The notes under the pieces are model-generated. The model was not told the origin of the DNA, did no database searches, and was given only the letters and a program-made list of their open reading frames with translations. This document shows, piece after piece, positions 1 through 13,859 of a DNA stretch of 64,000 nucleotides (the first letter of the stretch is position 1; each line of letters starts with the position of its first letter). A program made the translations under genes and the position numbers. The stretch comes from Polydactylus sextarius (Eukaryota > Chordata > Actinopteri > Polynemidae). Location: contig CM028906.1 of assembly GCA_016801845.1 (NCBI GenBank), positions 3,162,001 to 3,226,000 on the forward strand. Reading direction: 5' to 3'.

Positions 1-2374
1 CACATCAACACCCGGGAACCACTCGTGCTGAAGAAACGGATCTGTATCGTCTGTGAAAAGATAGTTTTTGTAATAAGAGCACATTTGTCTTACATTTAAC
101 AGTGTGGTCTTGTCAACAAGTTTAGACATAGTGTGTTCAGTGTATTTTTTTTTAACATCAGTCATCGTTGTAAAACAAAACTAGCAATGTCCTCCGCTGG
201 AAGGCCAGTGTGTTTTTGTCTGTGCTCAGGTGATGTCCTCTGATTGTCATCATATCTGGAAGAACGGAGGTTTGGATCTGTTGGCTGTCACAGCTTCATC
301 AAGCGACTATTTTCCCGCAAAACTTGAGTTAAACTAAAACATTTATTATAAAACAATTTTATTTTACTTTTATGCTGGTTTACTGTCTGAATACTGAAAC
401 AGCAGTGACCTTCACCTGATCCTAACTAGGTGTTTTAGTAGTTTGGTTTGTGGTTTGCACTGCCAACCATTCACCCAGAGCTCCTCACCATGATGTCTGA
501 CGCACTTCCTGGATTTGAAAAACAAAAGTTGCCAGTAACTGTTTTCCACACAGCAATAAAGTTTCCTCAAAACATCTGGCAAAGTATCTAACATCAACAA
601 GATCTGTTGTACACACAAGGAACCAAAAAATCTTCTATATATGTTCAGTATGTGGGAAGAAAAAAGGAACACAACAATAAATGCAACTTTTACCTGCAGC
701 TTGGACACCGCAGTCTCTGTCTCTAAAAGTTGGACCATAAACAGAGTTAAAGTGACAGGAAGTGGCAGGATAAGAGCACAATTAGATTAGTTCAGTCGGG
801 AGGGGAGAGTGGCATCGTGGTCCCTGGACTCATCCTCTCAGAGATGGCTGGAAGATTAGATAACAGCAACTGAACAACAACTTCCCTCTGTACCGCGATC
901 AATTCTCTGGTTCAGAGGGGGTGAAAGTGGGCATTCAGTCAACTGAGCACAGCTCTGAAGAAAGTCAGTTTGGGTTCAAGTTAAAGAATATAGGTTTTTG
1001 TACCATTTTTTGGTAAGAGTGGTTAGAAATTGGTAGAATTATCATGAACACATTTCACACTTAAGTTTATTTAGTTAATTTTGAGTCTGTCTCATATATG
1101 GGACTGACCATATCCATATCTGAAAACCACCCATAACAAATGGACTATTCAGTTCTGGCCATGTTTTCTACTACTTCTAGTACTGTTTTCCATGTGATGT
1201 GATGAAAATGTGATGAATTTAGAGACTCCTAAAAGTTCATTGACTTGTGATGTGACTTTCGTTTCCTGTCATTTCTCTTCTGCAGCTAAAGTTTCTCTTC
1301 TTCCAGGCATAATATATCAACCAGAAAAGTCTGAAGTTGAGCTCTCTATATCAAGAACCAATCACTTTCTGGGCTCCATGACCACACACCCCGATACTTT
1401 CATTAAGAATAATTCCTGTGATATCCAGCTAACTAACAACCATTCTACTTTCCATGTTCTGTAATTGTGTTATTGTAATTTCATTCCAGGTGGTCTGTCG
1501 CCTCCTCTGATGCTCCCCAGGAACAAAAACAGACCCTGTAAGCCAAAGCAAAGTCGGCAGCCAAAGCAGAGACCTGCTGAGTGTTTCAGCCGGCCACAGA
1601 TCAATATTTTTACTGTAATTCCATCAACCGTCATTATGACTCCAGCTCCAGCTCCTCAGGAGGAGGGTGTTTGAGGGGGGACAGAAGGACAGAAAACCAT
1701 GAGAGAAAGAGAGAGAGAGGGTGTGGGGGGGAATTTACAGACAGGCTGGGGAGATGGAAAAAATAACAAAAGGACAGACTTGAGAAAAAAGAATATATTT
1801 GGCTTTGTTTTGGTCCTAAACTGTGGTGGAAAAGTTTACTTATTTTGTACACGCGCCATTTCATTTCACAGGCGTCAATTACAAGTCAGTCAGGTCTTGT
1901 AAACAGCAGTTATATGGATTAACAGGTAGTTCGTTTAGTGCATGAAGTTTTGATAATCTATTACCTTGTGGGCTCATTGATTCTGGCAGCACTAGACTTG
2001 CATTTTGTTTGACTCAGTTTTTCACAGGTCACCATCTGATATTTATGGATGTTGGGACAATACTAGACGTGCACTAAACAATCAAAACAACACCTAAGTG
2101 CAGAACACATGCACCTACAGGCCATAGATTGTCATGTATTCATCAATATTATGAGATACTAAAACCTCTGCAATTATGTTTGAGCCTCAGGTACATGCTG
2201 TTCACATACTGACATTAATCAGAATTTACACAAAACTAAAGCACAGATAAAGACGTTTCAGCAAAGATCTTGAGCTTGGTGATGGACCGCTGTTTCTCTA
2301 AAAGCTGCACCTCACTGTATACTTAAGTGTTAACAAAGGATTAATCTGATACTTCAGCTGGCAGATGCACAGTC
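1..2374. other. Non-coding, nothing recognised
   Basis: I see no gene, RNA or named element. A GA-rich purine run lies at 1680-1735. The short frames here lack domains and codon-like composition. Confidence 0.6.
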
Positions 2375-2700
2375 ACACACTAAAAGGATAACACAAACTC
2401 AAAATTCTTAAGGATGCATGACAAGGAAACTGAAGGGTAACAAAATCAGACAGCTGACTGAGACTGAGGGTCAGACACCAACTAAAATCCACAAGGAGAC
2501 AAAAGTAATTAGACCTGGAACAGGTGAAACACGAAACAATCACAAACCCAGGAAGTGAAACTACTTTAAGGCTGTATAGAGAAAGTAACTTCAAAATAAA
2601 ACAGGAAACACCAAAATAGAATCTAATCTGAAAGTCACATGACCAACACAGCTTTATCACACATCTAGTCACCAGTGTAAGATGACTGTTATTCCTTTGA
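2375..2700. repeat. Dispersed fish repeat (family not resolved)
   Basis: AAGGAAACTGAAGGGTAAC, ACCAACTAAAATCCACAAGG, CTGGAACAGGTGAAACACG, CCCAGGAAGTGAAACTAC and AAAATAAAACAGGAAACACC follow the order of a dispersed repeat I know from fish genomes. The 99-codon minus-strand frame here is a by-product of it. Confidence 0.45.
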
Positions 2701-4319
2701 TTATCATTGCATATTTCCCAAACTGATTCATTTTGCAGGTATTAAAAACATCATGAATGTTGCATTTCCTCTCAGAAAATAAATAAGAGACTCCGGTGGA
2801 AAGATGACTGATGAAATAAGGCTGAATCATACATAATGGAGGCTGTCCTCATTTCTCTCGCTGTGTGTATGTATGTGTGTGTGTGACAATCACTTCAATA
2901 GACAGGAGCTGAGAGGCAAGCGGCCACACTCCATATCATATTGATTTTAGCTTAGAGAGGCTGCTGTCTACAGACGGACTGAAGGAGGGATAGAAGGAAA
3001 AGAAACATTGGAAGGAAAAATTACTGGTGGCCAAGGTGATGATGATGGTTTTGGTGGAGTGAAGAAACGTGGAGTGTAGGGAGGATGATTGACAGGGAAT
3101 GAGGGAGTGCAGGAGAGAAAGTCACACTGGGGAGATGTTTAGTGAAATGTGTTGATATATTTCAATCCCATGAATGCAGCAATTTGTCATAATAACTTCA
3201 GCAGGAGAGCGGTTGGATTGATATTTTCTGTGGTTACAGAGCAACGCTGACACTCTCCAGAAAAACCACCCACTGCCTCTCATGTTTGCTCTGAATTGAT
3301 CATTGATTGATTGGACCACAAACTGCTCTATCTAATCACTCATTTATGTACAAAAACCTCTTGATGAATGTTTCTTTCCCCATTTAGTTTCTCTGCTGAA
3401 CAGCCAGTCAAGAGTCTGTGGGTTTGTTCATGAAATCATTGATTTTGATCTGTTTGTGGCGTTAAATAAAAAGTCACATGTTACTAACCTTCCTATAACA
3501 TTTGAGATATTTCGGTTTGGGCTAAACTCCAAAACCCATTATGTACTGCATATAGCAGTACATAACATATTTTTAAGACACAAATTAAAACACCTAACAC
3601 CTCTATTTGGTGTATTCGGATGGGCTTGTGATTTGCAGTGCAGCCTCCTCACATGCAAAAATTCAGTAACCACAGAAAGACACTGCACTTATTAAAAAAC
3701 ACACAAACCAGCAAATATAAATTGTTGAAGTTTCCTTTCATTTGATGTTTTGACATTACCATGATGATGATGATGTCATGTCTTTCATGGAGCTCCATGG
3801 TTAAGTGAATTTTCCAGTAATTCCATACCTTTGAGTTGAGTTCCAATGGACTTCCACGTTTTTCCAGGATAAATATTTCGTACCTGTACATCACCTTGGT
3901 TTAACTGAAGAACTGATGCAAGTTAAAAACTTTGCTGTGAATTCACCATGGGAGATGGTGAAAAAACTCCTGAAAGACAACTGACATTCAACTGAGATTC
4001 ATCTTAGTGTCATAAATGAACTGAAATATTCTCCTGAAAATATCCAGAGTCAAACAGAGCAACACCTCCAGCTCACTGCCAACCACACAGCTGCCAAGGG
4101 GCAATTAGTCTCATCCGGGCAGATTTGGGTAGGTGGAACCGGAGGTTAAGTCTGTCCCTTAACTCAAACCAGTACCCAGCAGTTTTTTGTAGTTATTATA
4201 ACTTTTAGCAGAACTATGAAACCCTCAGGTCGAATACTTTCTTTTGGAGCAAGATATTTAAAAACTTTTTTTAACTTCTACAGCTACCTGTGAACTCTGT
4301 CATGTCCCAGCTGTTAACA
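2701..4319. other. Non-coding, nothing named
   Basis: A short TG run lies at 2873-2884. Blocks at 2890-2960 and 3150-3310 are non-repetitive and could be regulatory, but there is no specific motif support. Confidence 0.5.
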
Positions 4320-4495
4320 TCGCACTTACAAGTCTTCCTCCTCATCTCTACAAACTATTTATTTTATTTTCTGTTAACTTTTTTATTTTTCTGTTAATCT
4401 ATTCTCATGGTTTTCATGCTGTCAAACAGATACAATTTCCCTTGCGGGGCACCTAAAATTTATTTTATTAGATTCTATTCTATTCTGGAGGTCAC
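4320..4495 (+). mobile_element. LINE/SINE-type 3' tail, plus strand
   Basis: TTTTCTGTTAATCTATTCTC, CATGCTGTCAAACAGATA, AATTTCCCTTGCGGGGCACC and a (ATTCT)n end form a retroposon tail widespread in fish. Three related copies lie on the minus strand at 54735-54771, 59775-59900 and 63091-63190. Confidence 0.6.
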
Positions 4496-7319
4496 TTTAA
4501 TTTCAAATCCAGATTTATTTCTCTCTGATGAACCAACACATCATCTGTCTGTGACACCCTCCCCAATCACTGCTGAACTCTTCCTTTGAATTTATTTTCT
4601 GCATCACAGCTCTTTTAAATATAGGCTTCCTATCTTATCTTGTTTTTTTTCCTGCTTGTTTATCTCCTCATTTCTAACTTTTGTTTGGCCTTGAGGCTTC
4701 ACTTCCATCATGCTGCTAATATCTCATTATATAATTTTTGTTTTTCCAGTTCATTCTAGGATGGATGCAGCCTGGATATCAAATCGGTATGAGCTCTAAG
4801 ATACATCTAAAAGACAGACACACAGAGAGAATATGATAATAAGACAGTCATTGTTATTTCTGTTTAATAACATAATGAAGTTGCCAGAAAATCATCCTAA
4901 CATTGACTGAAATTACTAAAGAATAAACCCATAGAGAATTGTCACTAACTCTGCTGGTGAACTTTTTCTCTTCTATTCAATGGTCTTTTTATGGATTATC
5001 AACAATGAATGAGACAGTAACTGTACAACGAAGCCAGCAGAGTTAGAGATAATCATCATTATTACAGAACATCCATCTTCCTACTAAGTACAGATAGAAA
5101 ACAACAGAGACAAAATATCTTTAGTATACAACGGATATAAAGAAAAAAGGAGATGATGTGAATTAGTCTATGTCAATTAGTACAATTTCAGGTTAACAGT
5201 GGTTAAAGTCAGGAATTATGGTTAAAAATATTTGTGGTCAGTGACCTTTGACCTCGGTACAGCTAAAGGGTGGTTGGATGTTCTCTAGATTCAAAAAGGA
5301 CATTATTTCTCTAATCCAGTAAGAATATGGATGAAACAAAGGTACACAAGTAGATGCCCCAGAAAGAGTCAATGTGCAGTAAAATGGGAATATGAGGCAA
5401 CATAAGGGTGAGGAAGAGCTGAAGTGACAAAGAGCAAAAAAGAAGACAGGAGCTAAATACACTCAAGGTGGCAGAATTATAAGACAGGCAATCAAACTAG
5501 AGGGAAACACGCAGACAGGAAGCAAAATCAACACATAAGGATGGTGATTAATGAAATAATCACCATCCTTAATGATAACTCCCATGAAAGATCAGAAAGT
5601 TTTGATACTGATTTGTTACTGGTGAGTTCAGCGTTGACAAAACGTAATGCAGCTTCAAAACACAATAGTTCAATTAATGCTTTTTAAACTTTGTTTAAGA
5701 CTCCTTACTCCTCCTGCTCTTTGTATTGAATAACTGACATCTCTTGTACAGTCTGACAAACACGGCAATGACATGTTGCTGTGGACCTGACACTCATCTT
5801 CCACCCAAAGCTCGGTGCCTCATCCTCTATCTCTGTCAAACTTTCCAACCTCCCACATTTCTTTTTACACTTTACTTTTTTATTCTTGTTCACCTGCTTT
5901 TTTTTCTTTCTCCAACCACAGATTCTCAGTAGCTCTGGAAACATTGCGACACTTCATTAGCTTCCATCATCTCAGGCAGCAACAGAGCTACAATGTGTGA
6001 AAATGTATTTCCTTTTTCCTGTGTGGGACCAGTTGCACCAAGCAAAAACCACCATCTATATTTAAGTGTTCCTAGACACAAGGGATGTAATAGCCCCTTT
6101 GTTTTGCTTGATTTCCTTTGCTGTGCCGGTTTAATTAGATTATTAATGTATAATGCTTTGCAGATGGGTTGTTTGGACTTATTCATTTGCACAGTTTGGT
6201 GCACACATGTTTATATGCACAGTACATTCACCCATACGTGCACAGGCACACTTGTGCACACCAGCTGGTGCAGGCGGCAACATTAAAAGGGATCATGTGA
6301 GAGGGATGGAAATGGCAATGTGCAGTGAGGAGTGGGATGGATTGAAGGCACCCTTGAAGGAAGGGAGAAGGGTATTACAGGGAGGGAGGGTTGGGTTTAT
6401 CTCAGGACAATGTTTCATTATTTCAAGTGTGTCCTTATATCACAAACCCATTCATGTGGGGATAATTTCTTCCTCAGCTCATTTTTGTTAAGAAAACACA
6501 CTTATCTCTGCACAAAGGAATCAACAGTTGTCCCTGTTTCAAGGCAAACACACAAAATTGTGCGGCTAAAACAACCAACCAACCAACCAAAGAGGGCGGC
6601 TTTTTCCATTTTCCACCCTGTACCATGCGGTTCTTGGACACTGCAGATGATTTACACTAACTGAAGGCAGGAGAACCGAGTGTAGGTCTATTCCTCCCTG
6701 TTCAGTCTCAGTTAGCTCGGCCCAGTGATTGGAGCTGAGATAAACATATGAGCTACATTCCCTCTAGGTTTGCAGAGGCAGGGTTTTAATCTTTGTTTTG
6801 GCTCTGACCATCCCCCCTCTCTCCTTTAAAGTGAATTAGACTAATTGGATCAATATTTTTGACCGCGAACGATTGTCTTACAAAACTAGGAGCCAGAACA
6901 ACTGGCCTTCTACTAAAGGAAAGACTTTTCTAGAGCACTGATAATCAATGAGACACTGACTCCAAGGATACATGGGAAGCTTGTTTGAGTTGATTCCTTT
7001 GTAGAGCCAGATGGAGTGTTCGTATTGACAGAAAACATAATGGTGCAGGGTCGCGAAGTCCAGTTTATAATGCTACATCAATGGAGAAGAACCAGAGAGT
7101 CATGTGGATTGTCTGACTTTAAATTTATGTGGGAACACTGCGATGGATCAATGTATAACACACTTTACTGCCATTATATGGTTCCCTGAAGTCATAGCTG
7201 CCAAGCCTGTCTCAGAAAAGCTATCAATTACGCATAATACATAACTGATACATACAGACAATATTTCACACCATTTACCGTGATGTGAGCTTTACATTCA
7301 TTGAAGGGTATATTTAATT
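4496..7319. other. Non-coding stretch
   Basis: It holds the hairpin at 5537-5570 and a DR1-type site at 5242-5254. Overlapping frames at 5700-6660 run on both strands at similar length with no domain, so I treat them as chance. A non-repetitive block lies at 6690-6870. Confidence 0.5.
5537..5570. repeat. Perfect 14-bp inverted repeat
   Basis: AAGGATGGTGATTA (5537-5550) pairs exactly with 5557-5570; the loop is ATGAAA. Confidence 0.9.
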
Positions 7320-8110
7320 AGATAAAAGAACATTTTTATAGGATGTTTTGGGTTGTCTGTCCATCCATTCCATTCTTGCAAATGTGATGTGTCAAGAACA
7401 TCTCAAGGGAATCTTTTGAATTTTGGCACAGATGTTCATTTGGACTCAAAGATAAACTGATTCTCATGCCACGGAAATGAATAAATGTCAACTATTCTTA
7501 TATGGCTAGCACTCATTCTTTGAAAGCATTGGTCAACACTTTCTCATCGGGTATATTAACACACCGATAGCACTGTGGGTGCAGAAATAGTTCAGAAACA
7601 AACACTTTTAATTAAAATTAATACTTTCCCATATGTTCATCCCATTTCAGTAAAGGCAATATCTCATCAACACATTGAGGGAACTGTGAACTTCTGAACA
7701 CAATATCTTAGGAAACATCTTAGGAAAAAAAAAAAAAAAATTGTTTCAAACATTCAGGTCTGAACTGTTTTGACGTTGATGGTCAAAGGTGAAGGTCATG
7801 GTGATTTCATTTATAACTAAAACACAATTTGAACTCTGAATTTGTAAGATATTACATGATGCTAAATGAACAAATATATCAAATATATCAAATGTAAAGT
7901 GATAATGTGCCTGTTAAATTATGAATTTTTATTGCCAGCGTCTGTTAGTTGTCTATCCATCATTCATTCATGAGCCCAATGTCCCAATAATGAAGTAATC
8001 CTTAAAGATTTGGTAAAAAGGACGAGTTGATCAGACTTTGCTGGTCCAAGATCAAAAACCTGATTCTTTTGGCCATAACTCAAGAATTCATACACTAATG
8101 TTGATAGCAA
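7320..8110. repeat. AGGTCA-rich dispersed repeat
   Basis: TTTGGCACAGATGTTCATTT, GGACTCAAAGATAAACTGAT, TTGATGGTCAAAGGTGAAGG and TTGGCCATAACTCAAGAATT are stretches of one fish repeat family, broken here by a poly(A) run at 7724-7740 and other sequence. Related pieces lie at 5220-5260, 19790-20410, 45560-45770 and 52900-53160. Confidence 0.55.
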
Positions 8111-10084
8111 CAAGAGTAGCTCTTCACATTTACTTATTCTCCTGATCACAACGGCCTCCTTCATGCAGCTGTGACCGGTTTACTATAACTGTAATGTTCA
8201 ACTCATGCCACAGCTGCCAAAATAACCATGAAGTTAAATCAACACCTCTGTAAACAGTTTCCACACCTGCATACTCAAGTGAAAAAAAGGTGACAGTTCC
8301 TTGACCGCCTCCCCACGTTCCCCCGCTCTCTGCTGCACTTGAAATGAAAGCGTTTGGCAGTGAAACTCCTCTCACCTACACCGTTGTAGCATTGCATAAA
8401 TTAACAAGGGCCCATAGCTCATTCACACCGGATGTGTACGTGTCAATCCAGGGAAGTGTGATGTGATTGAATTTTATTTTTTTATTTATTAATTTATTTA
8501 TGTTTTAGAGAGTAGGAGAGTCAATGTATTTTGTCTTTGCAGGTGGAACACAGAGGCAACCTGCTCCCGTCACATGGAAAATTAATAGTTTACAGCTGCA
8601 TGAGCTCGTAAAATGTGTGTTCATAAAAGAAAAATGGCCAGTGGTGAAGTAGATGTAAAAATAGTAGGTAGGTAACAATGCTAACATGCACACAGTGACA
8701 ATGTTTACAGCTTCACAGCTATATAAAAAATGGGAGGTTGTTGCATTTGCAGGTCCATAATCGGTTTTTCTAATCCATCATAAGGATTTAATTTCTGAAG
8801 ATCCCAAATATCTGTAGGAATATTTTCAATTACCAGAAGACACATTGCCATTAATTTGCAGCAATTGATTTCCCTCTTATTTCCAAATCATATTCCTTCT
8901 GTATTTCACAGAATTCAGTCATTTTAGAATTTAGATTTCTGTCAGCTACATAAAATATAGGAAACATTTTTGTAAATCTGACCAGCGTTACAGCCCACCT
9001 TAACATGCGGATTCAATCAGAAATACATTCACCACTGAGTGTGTGTGTGTGCATGTGTATAGGAATTATTAATGTGAGTGAGACATGTAGCCCTCCTTAG
9101 TTTCTGTCCCAGCTCAACACACTGCATCCCTCGGGGAGGGGACATCCTGATTCTGTCAACAACGCCGACTCGAACCGGCTTTAGCGGAGCCCACCCTCCC
9201 TCGAAGGGGATGAAACGGGAGAGAAGGGTATCCAAAGACAGAGGAGGAGGAGAAAGATAAACTGATACAGAGATCTGGCAAAGGAATAAAGGAAATAAAA
9301 TTAGATCGAGAGTATGCGTGTGTTTGTGTGTGAAAATATTCAGAACATCTTCTCTCCTGCTTCTCTCTCTGAAGTCAAACACACTGTGTTATCAACCTCC
9401 AGGGTTTTTTTTTTTGTTTTCCATAAGCTGCTCAGAGCTGCTGCGGTTTTCAGTAAACAATGTCAGTGCACCACTCGCTCCGATAAACAGATTTCTGCAA
9501 GGCTGTTTTAAGTCCAAACATTTCGCTTTTAGGATAACACTGCCTTATAAAGTCGTGTCTGTGTTGGTGAGACCTGCAGCTCAAATGCAGCTGGTGTTTT
9601 CTCTGACTCAAGAGGGTGCATGTGCGAGTGAAGGATTTATGGTATATCACAAAATACCATAAATTCACTTGGTAAAATCAGCATTCACAAGTATTTTTGC
9701 ACATATGCCAGGCTTGTTTTGTATAGTCCTGCATCACTGTTCACAGTCATGAGGTTATTGGCTGTTAGATGTGATAAATAATCTACTGAAGATAGAAGGT
9801 TTATTGAGGAAATAAAAAAAAAAATTATAATAATAATAAAAATAATGGAAAATAATTTTTAGCTTCAAGTTTCTAAATACCAGGATTTTCAGGATTTCCT
9901 ACAGTTTATACTGTAAATTCTATCAAACTATGCCTGGGTCTGATTAATTCAGAAAGTAATTGTTAATTATTTGATTGATTAATTGATACGGAATAAAACT
10001 AAAAAGGAGCAGTCCTGTTGTTGAAATCAAGTTGAAGTTTGATTTTATTTGGTTTTTAAGAAAACTGGTGTTGAAGTGGATTAT
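8111..10084. other. Non-coding stretch
   Basis: Apart from the small hairpin at 9636-9663 and short T and AT runs, nothing is recognisable. A GC-richer patch at 9090-9260 has overlapping frames on both strands without domains. Confidence 0.5.
9636..9663. repeat. 10-bp inverted repeat
   Basis: TTTATGGTAT pairs with ATACCATAAA across an 8-nt loop. Confidence 0.85.
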
Positions 10085-10420
10085 TTCATCAACCCCTCCA
10101 TTTTCAGCCACTTGTTATGTTGTGTTGGCAGCAGGTTAAGTGAAGAAGTCCAGATATTTAACTTCCCAGTGACACTTTACAGCTCCTCCTGGAGGATCCT
10201 AAGAAGTTCCAAGGCCAGATGAGGTATATAATCTGTCCAGTATATTTCTGGGTTGACCCAGCGAAGTCTTTACCAGTTGGACATCCCCAGAAAACCTCAT
10301 TGGAAGGCACCTAATTCTACTCTGAGCCCGGATACCCTGTGGCAGAAACTCACTTTGGCCACTTGATCAGGAGACAATGCCCTACCAGCCTCCCATATTC
10401 TACCCTGACTCACCTGAAAC
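10085..10420 (-). mobile_element. RTE-like LINE 3' end, minus strand
   Basis: CAGCTCCTCCTGGAGGATCC, CCAGATGAGGTATATAATCT, GTTGGACATCCCCAGAAAAC and GGCACTTGATCAGGAG-like words are the reverse complement of the LINE end seen at 14490-14765. CTCCATTTTCAGCCACTTGT is its 3' tail. The copy is short and degenerate. Confidence 0.75.
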
Positions 10421-10599
10421 CATATTACTAATGTTCTCATCAAGTTTCAAAGGAAGACAAAGAATGACTACTAGAAATCTGCACTTGACAAGTCCAGGAT
10501 CAATGTAAACAGTTCCTTACTGTTCCTGTGCTAAGACAGGCCTCTGCCTGTGTGTGTGTGAGTGTGAGCAGTCACTTCATCACGCTCTCTGCTCTACGT

Positions 10600-10870
10600 G
10601 CAGGACTAGTCATACTGGATTAAGCCCAAGGCTCCGATAACATTAGTATCGAGTCACAGAGAAGGTTTTTGTATCAACAGCACTCACATTACATAAGCAC
10701 AGTGGAGGCTTTCCAACTGAGAGGCTCTTTGTTTTGACTCGCAAGCTTGCTTGATTACAAGTGAATCCATTAAGCCTCCATATGGACATGTTGATCGTCA
10801 GCCTGAACCAAATGCCTCAATTAAATGGTTTAGCATTTCTCAGCCGCTCCCCTGGTTCCTGTGAACAGGA
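10600..10870. promoter_or_regulatory. Candidate conserved non-coding element
   Basis: A non-repetitive block with GGATTAAGCC (an OTX/PITX-like TAATCC in reverse), CATTAAGCCTCCATATGG and CTCAATTAAATGG. It has no open frame of note. Confidence 0.25.
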
Positions 10871-12902
10871 CAGACATACCTTTATATATCTGGATTATTA
10901 AGTTTATATATGTATTTAATCTCAGTTTTGTTTAAACTCTATTTTTAAACTATTGAGTGATTTATAATGTGCAATACCTTGGTGATAAAGCAACAAATTT
11001 ATAATACTGACATGAGGATTTGAATATAGAGTGCTTGCCTCCTGTGGATTTAGAAAGTTGCTCTGCTAGCCACACAATCAGACAGCAGCTTGGACTCTCA
11101 GCGCAACATTGTCAAACACAATTTCCCAGGAGAGTGTAGTACTGTCCAAAAATTGTCAAACTACACCTGCAGTTTAATCAGCAATTGTGTTTTTCTGTCT
11201 GCGATAAGGGTGTTGCAAACTCCAAATGGAAAAAAAAAAAAAATGGACAAGCACAGAGCTTTTGCTAATCTGGTTCGCAACATGCTAAAGTGCTAACAGC
11301 AATAAGAAGCTAAATGGCAATGGGTGAACAGCTAACACCCAGAAACTGTATATTTAGCATTCAAGACATTTATTTTTATAATGTCATCACCCTTCTATCA
11401 TGTACAAAGACAACCGGTAAGACAGAATGATGGCAAGCAGGTAAGCTAAAATAACAAACTATATATTGAAATGGACAATGTGACTCCACTTACTCTTCCT
11501 TCTTCCTTTGACGTGTACTTGGAGGTTTTACTCATGTCTTACAGTATCTGTTAACATGGAGGAGGGTAATCAAATGACACACCATGGGCAATCAAGATGT
11601 ATTATTGTTGATGTACTTTTCGAACCATTATTTTGTTGATCTTTATGAGTTTTAGGAAACATTTTAGTACAAAGGAGATGTTCTTGTAAATGCGTAAATT
11701 CTTGGTCTGAAAATGCCAAAACCATTTCACCAAAACAGAAAAACAGTATCTGCTTGTATCTTTTGCTGGTGTTTGTAGCTTAGCATTCAGTTTCACATTG
11801 ATGCATGAGCTAAAGCTAAAAGGCTTGTTATATTGTATCATTTTTAGTGTAGTGAAACATAGAGAGCTCAGAGAATTAACTTTGCTAATTCAGCCATTTT
11901 TGGCAACCACTTAGCTACACCCAACATACTTCAAATACATAACATATTGCAGTTAAATCTACCCCAGCATATGGTGACTTGTCTTTACCAGTTACTGCTG
12001 TTGGTGTGTTTCAGTTAAGTCTCATCTGCCAGCTTGTGTTTCATGTGAATGTTTGTTGTCTCCATCACAATTTCTCAATTTCCTGGTCAGCGTCTGGCAG
12101 ACTCTGGCCTTTATGAATGACCACCAGTATTTCTTTTGGCACTGATTGTTTCATGCTCCTGTCACAGTCATTCACAAGTACCCCGTACACGAAACATTAA
12201 AAATAAACCATCAGAGACTCAGTGTAGCACAGGTCTGTTAGAGAGAGTATTTTTGCTGCTGTCTCCAAATTTTCTCTAAACATATGAATTTAAACAGAAA
12301 AAGACATGGCCACGTCCATGATTTTTAAATGCCACTGAATGACAGTCAAACTTTAGTTCAGTTTTGATACTTAAAAGATCAACAAAGTCTCTAAAACTCT
12401 ATATCCTGAGTTCACAGTCCATAGAAGAAATGTTGGTTTAGCCAATTAATTCTCTTTTTCTTTGTATTTTGTGTTTTTAAACCATTAATTTTTTATATCC
12501 ACAAAGTTCACAAAGAGTCCATAGAGTTGAAGAAATATCTTTAAGGAGATAAGAATAAAACTTGTGGGCAATTTTCATTTATTGTGACTTGTCACAGTAC
12601 GAAAAGCACAGGTCATCTGCTTCTATGCTTTTCTGTTTCTCCCCATACAGTCATCATCATACATCAGTTAATCTAGTTCAGCATATCAGCATAGCATGGT
12701 AATCTGGGTGTTAGAGGAGGACTTCCGATTGTGTTTGATCCATGGACATCAGATGTACATACTAATGTATATCTATCTCATGAACATCCTTCATGAAGTA
12801 TATAGGACCAAGTAAAGACTAATAAGCACAATATATTTGCCATCTTTGTGAATAATTTCATGTAAATGTATACATGATGTAAATTTATACATGTATCTAC
12901 AA

Positions 12903-12904
<2 letters not shown>

Positions 12905-12935
<31 letters not shown>
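12905..12935. repeat. (AC)n microsatellite
   Basis: About 15 uninterrupted AC units. It creates a spurious valine/cysteine-repeat frame on the minus strand. Confidence 0.95.
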
Positions 12936-12938
<3 letters not shown>

Positions 12939-12967
12939 TTTAAATTCAAATGTTTTCCCTTGTCTCT

Positions 12968-13035
12968 GTAAACCAGTATGAATTGCCTTGTATATGAATT
13001 GTGCAATACAAGTAAGCCTGCCTTGTCTTGCCTTA
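12968..13035 (+). repeat. Retroposon-tail-like sequence
   Basis: GAATTGCCTTGTATATGAA, TTGTGCAATACAAGTAAGCC and repeated TGCCTTG words resemble the 3' tail of a common fish retroposon (family not resolved). Confidence 0.4.
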
Positions 13036-13859
13036 TGTAAATGGTTCAAGTATAACCAGCAGCACATTTGTACTTTCTCTCCATTTTGTTCTTTGTTTTC
13101 TGAAATTAGTAAGTAAGTAAAAGCTTATTATAAAGCACATTCACACAGTTGACCAAAGTTTTATTGACCAAAGTGCTGTGCAGAGTATACAGAAAACAAT
13201 AAAACAATATTTCTCAGTTTGTCAAATTTTTACTGGGGAATTATTGCCAGATCATATACTAATGGCAAAGACTGAAAACATTAAGTGGCTATATTGCCAT
13301 TGCAAATCTGTACTATGGAAAGTTGAGAGGAAAAAAATTCTGGCACAGCACCAACTACAGAGTTGGACTGACACAGTGCTTCTTACACAACTCAGGAAAC
13401 TGCTCTGCTGTCTTCACCAGCAGTGACTCTGATGAAAGATGACATGGGAGATACACCCAAAATATCAGCAGTAAAGAGATATGTCCACAAGGGAAAAGAT
13501 GGTCTCAAACCATCAAACAGGTCTTTAGTGGGTTACCAGGTATGTACAGCAGGACAAATCTTTAACTCATCCTGTGTGTTGGACAAAGACAGGTTGGCTC
13601 CTGCTGGAAAGGTGACCTCAGAATCTGGATGTGGTCAAGAATTAACAATCCATGATCTGAACACTTATTGTACTTATGGGACAGACTAAACCACGAATGG
13701 ACAAAAAGGTCAAACAATTGTGTAAAACAAGTGAATACATGGCAAGGTTTCTGCTGAAGGGACATACCACTAGACATTCACTTCCGTCTACATGCTGCTC
13801 AATCTGCTAAATCTGACCCGGTCCATGTTAGCAGATGGGATGTGGTCCAAACTAACAGT

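Larger units (their letters stand above)
10871..13859. other. Non-coding stretch
   Basis: AT-rich, with a poly(A) at 11229-11243, the CA repeat and the retroposon tail listed separately. Two adjacent frames at 13178-13689 show no domain and no splice-site support. Confidence 0.5.

Noticed and set aside
960..985. GGGTTCAAGT resembling a tRNA B box
   Set aside because: No A box or foldable tRNA around it.
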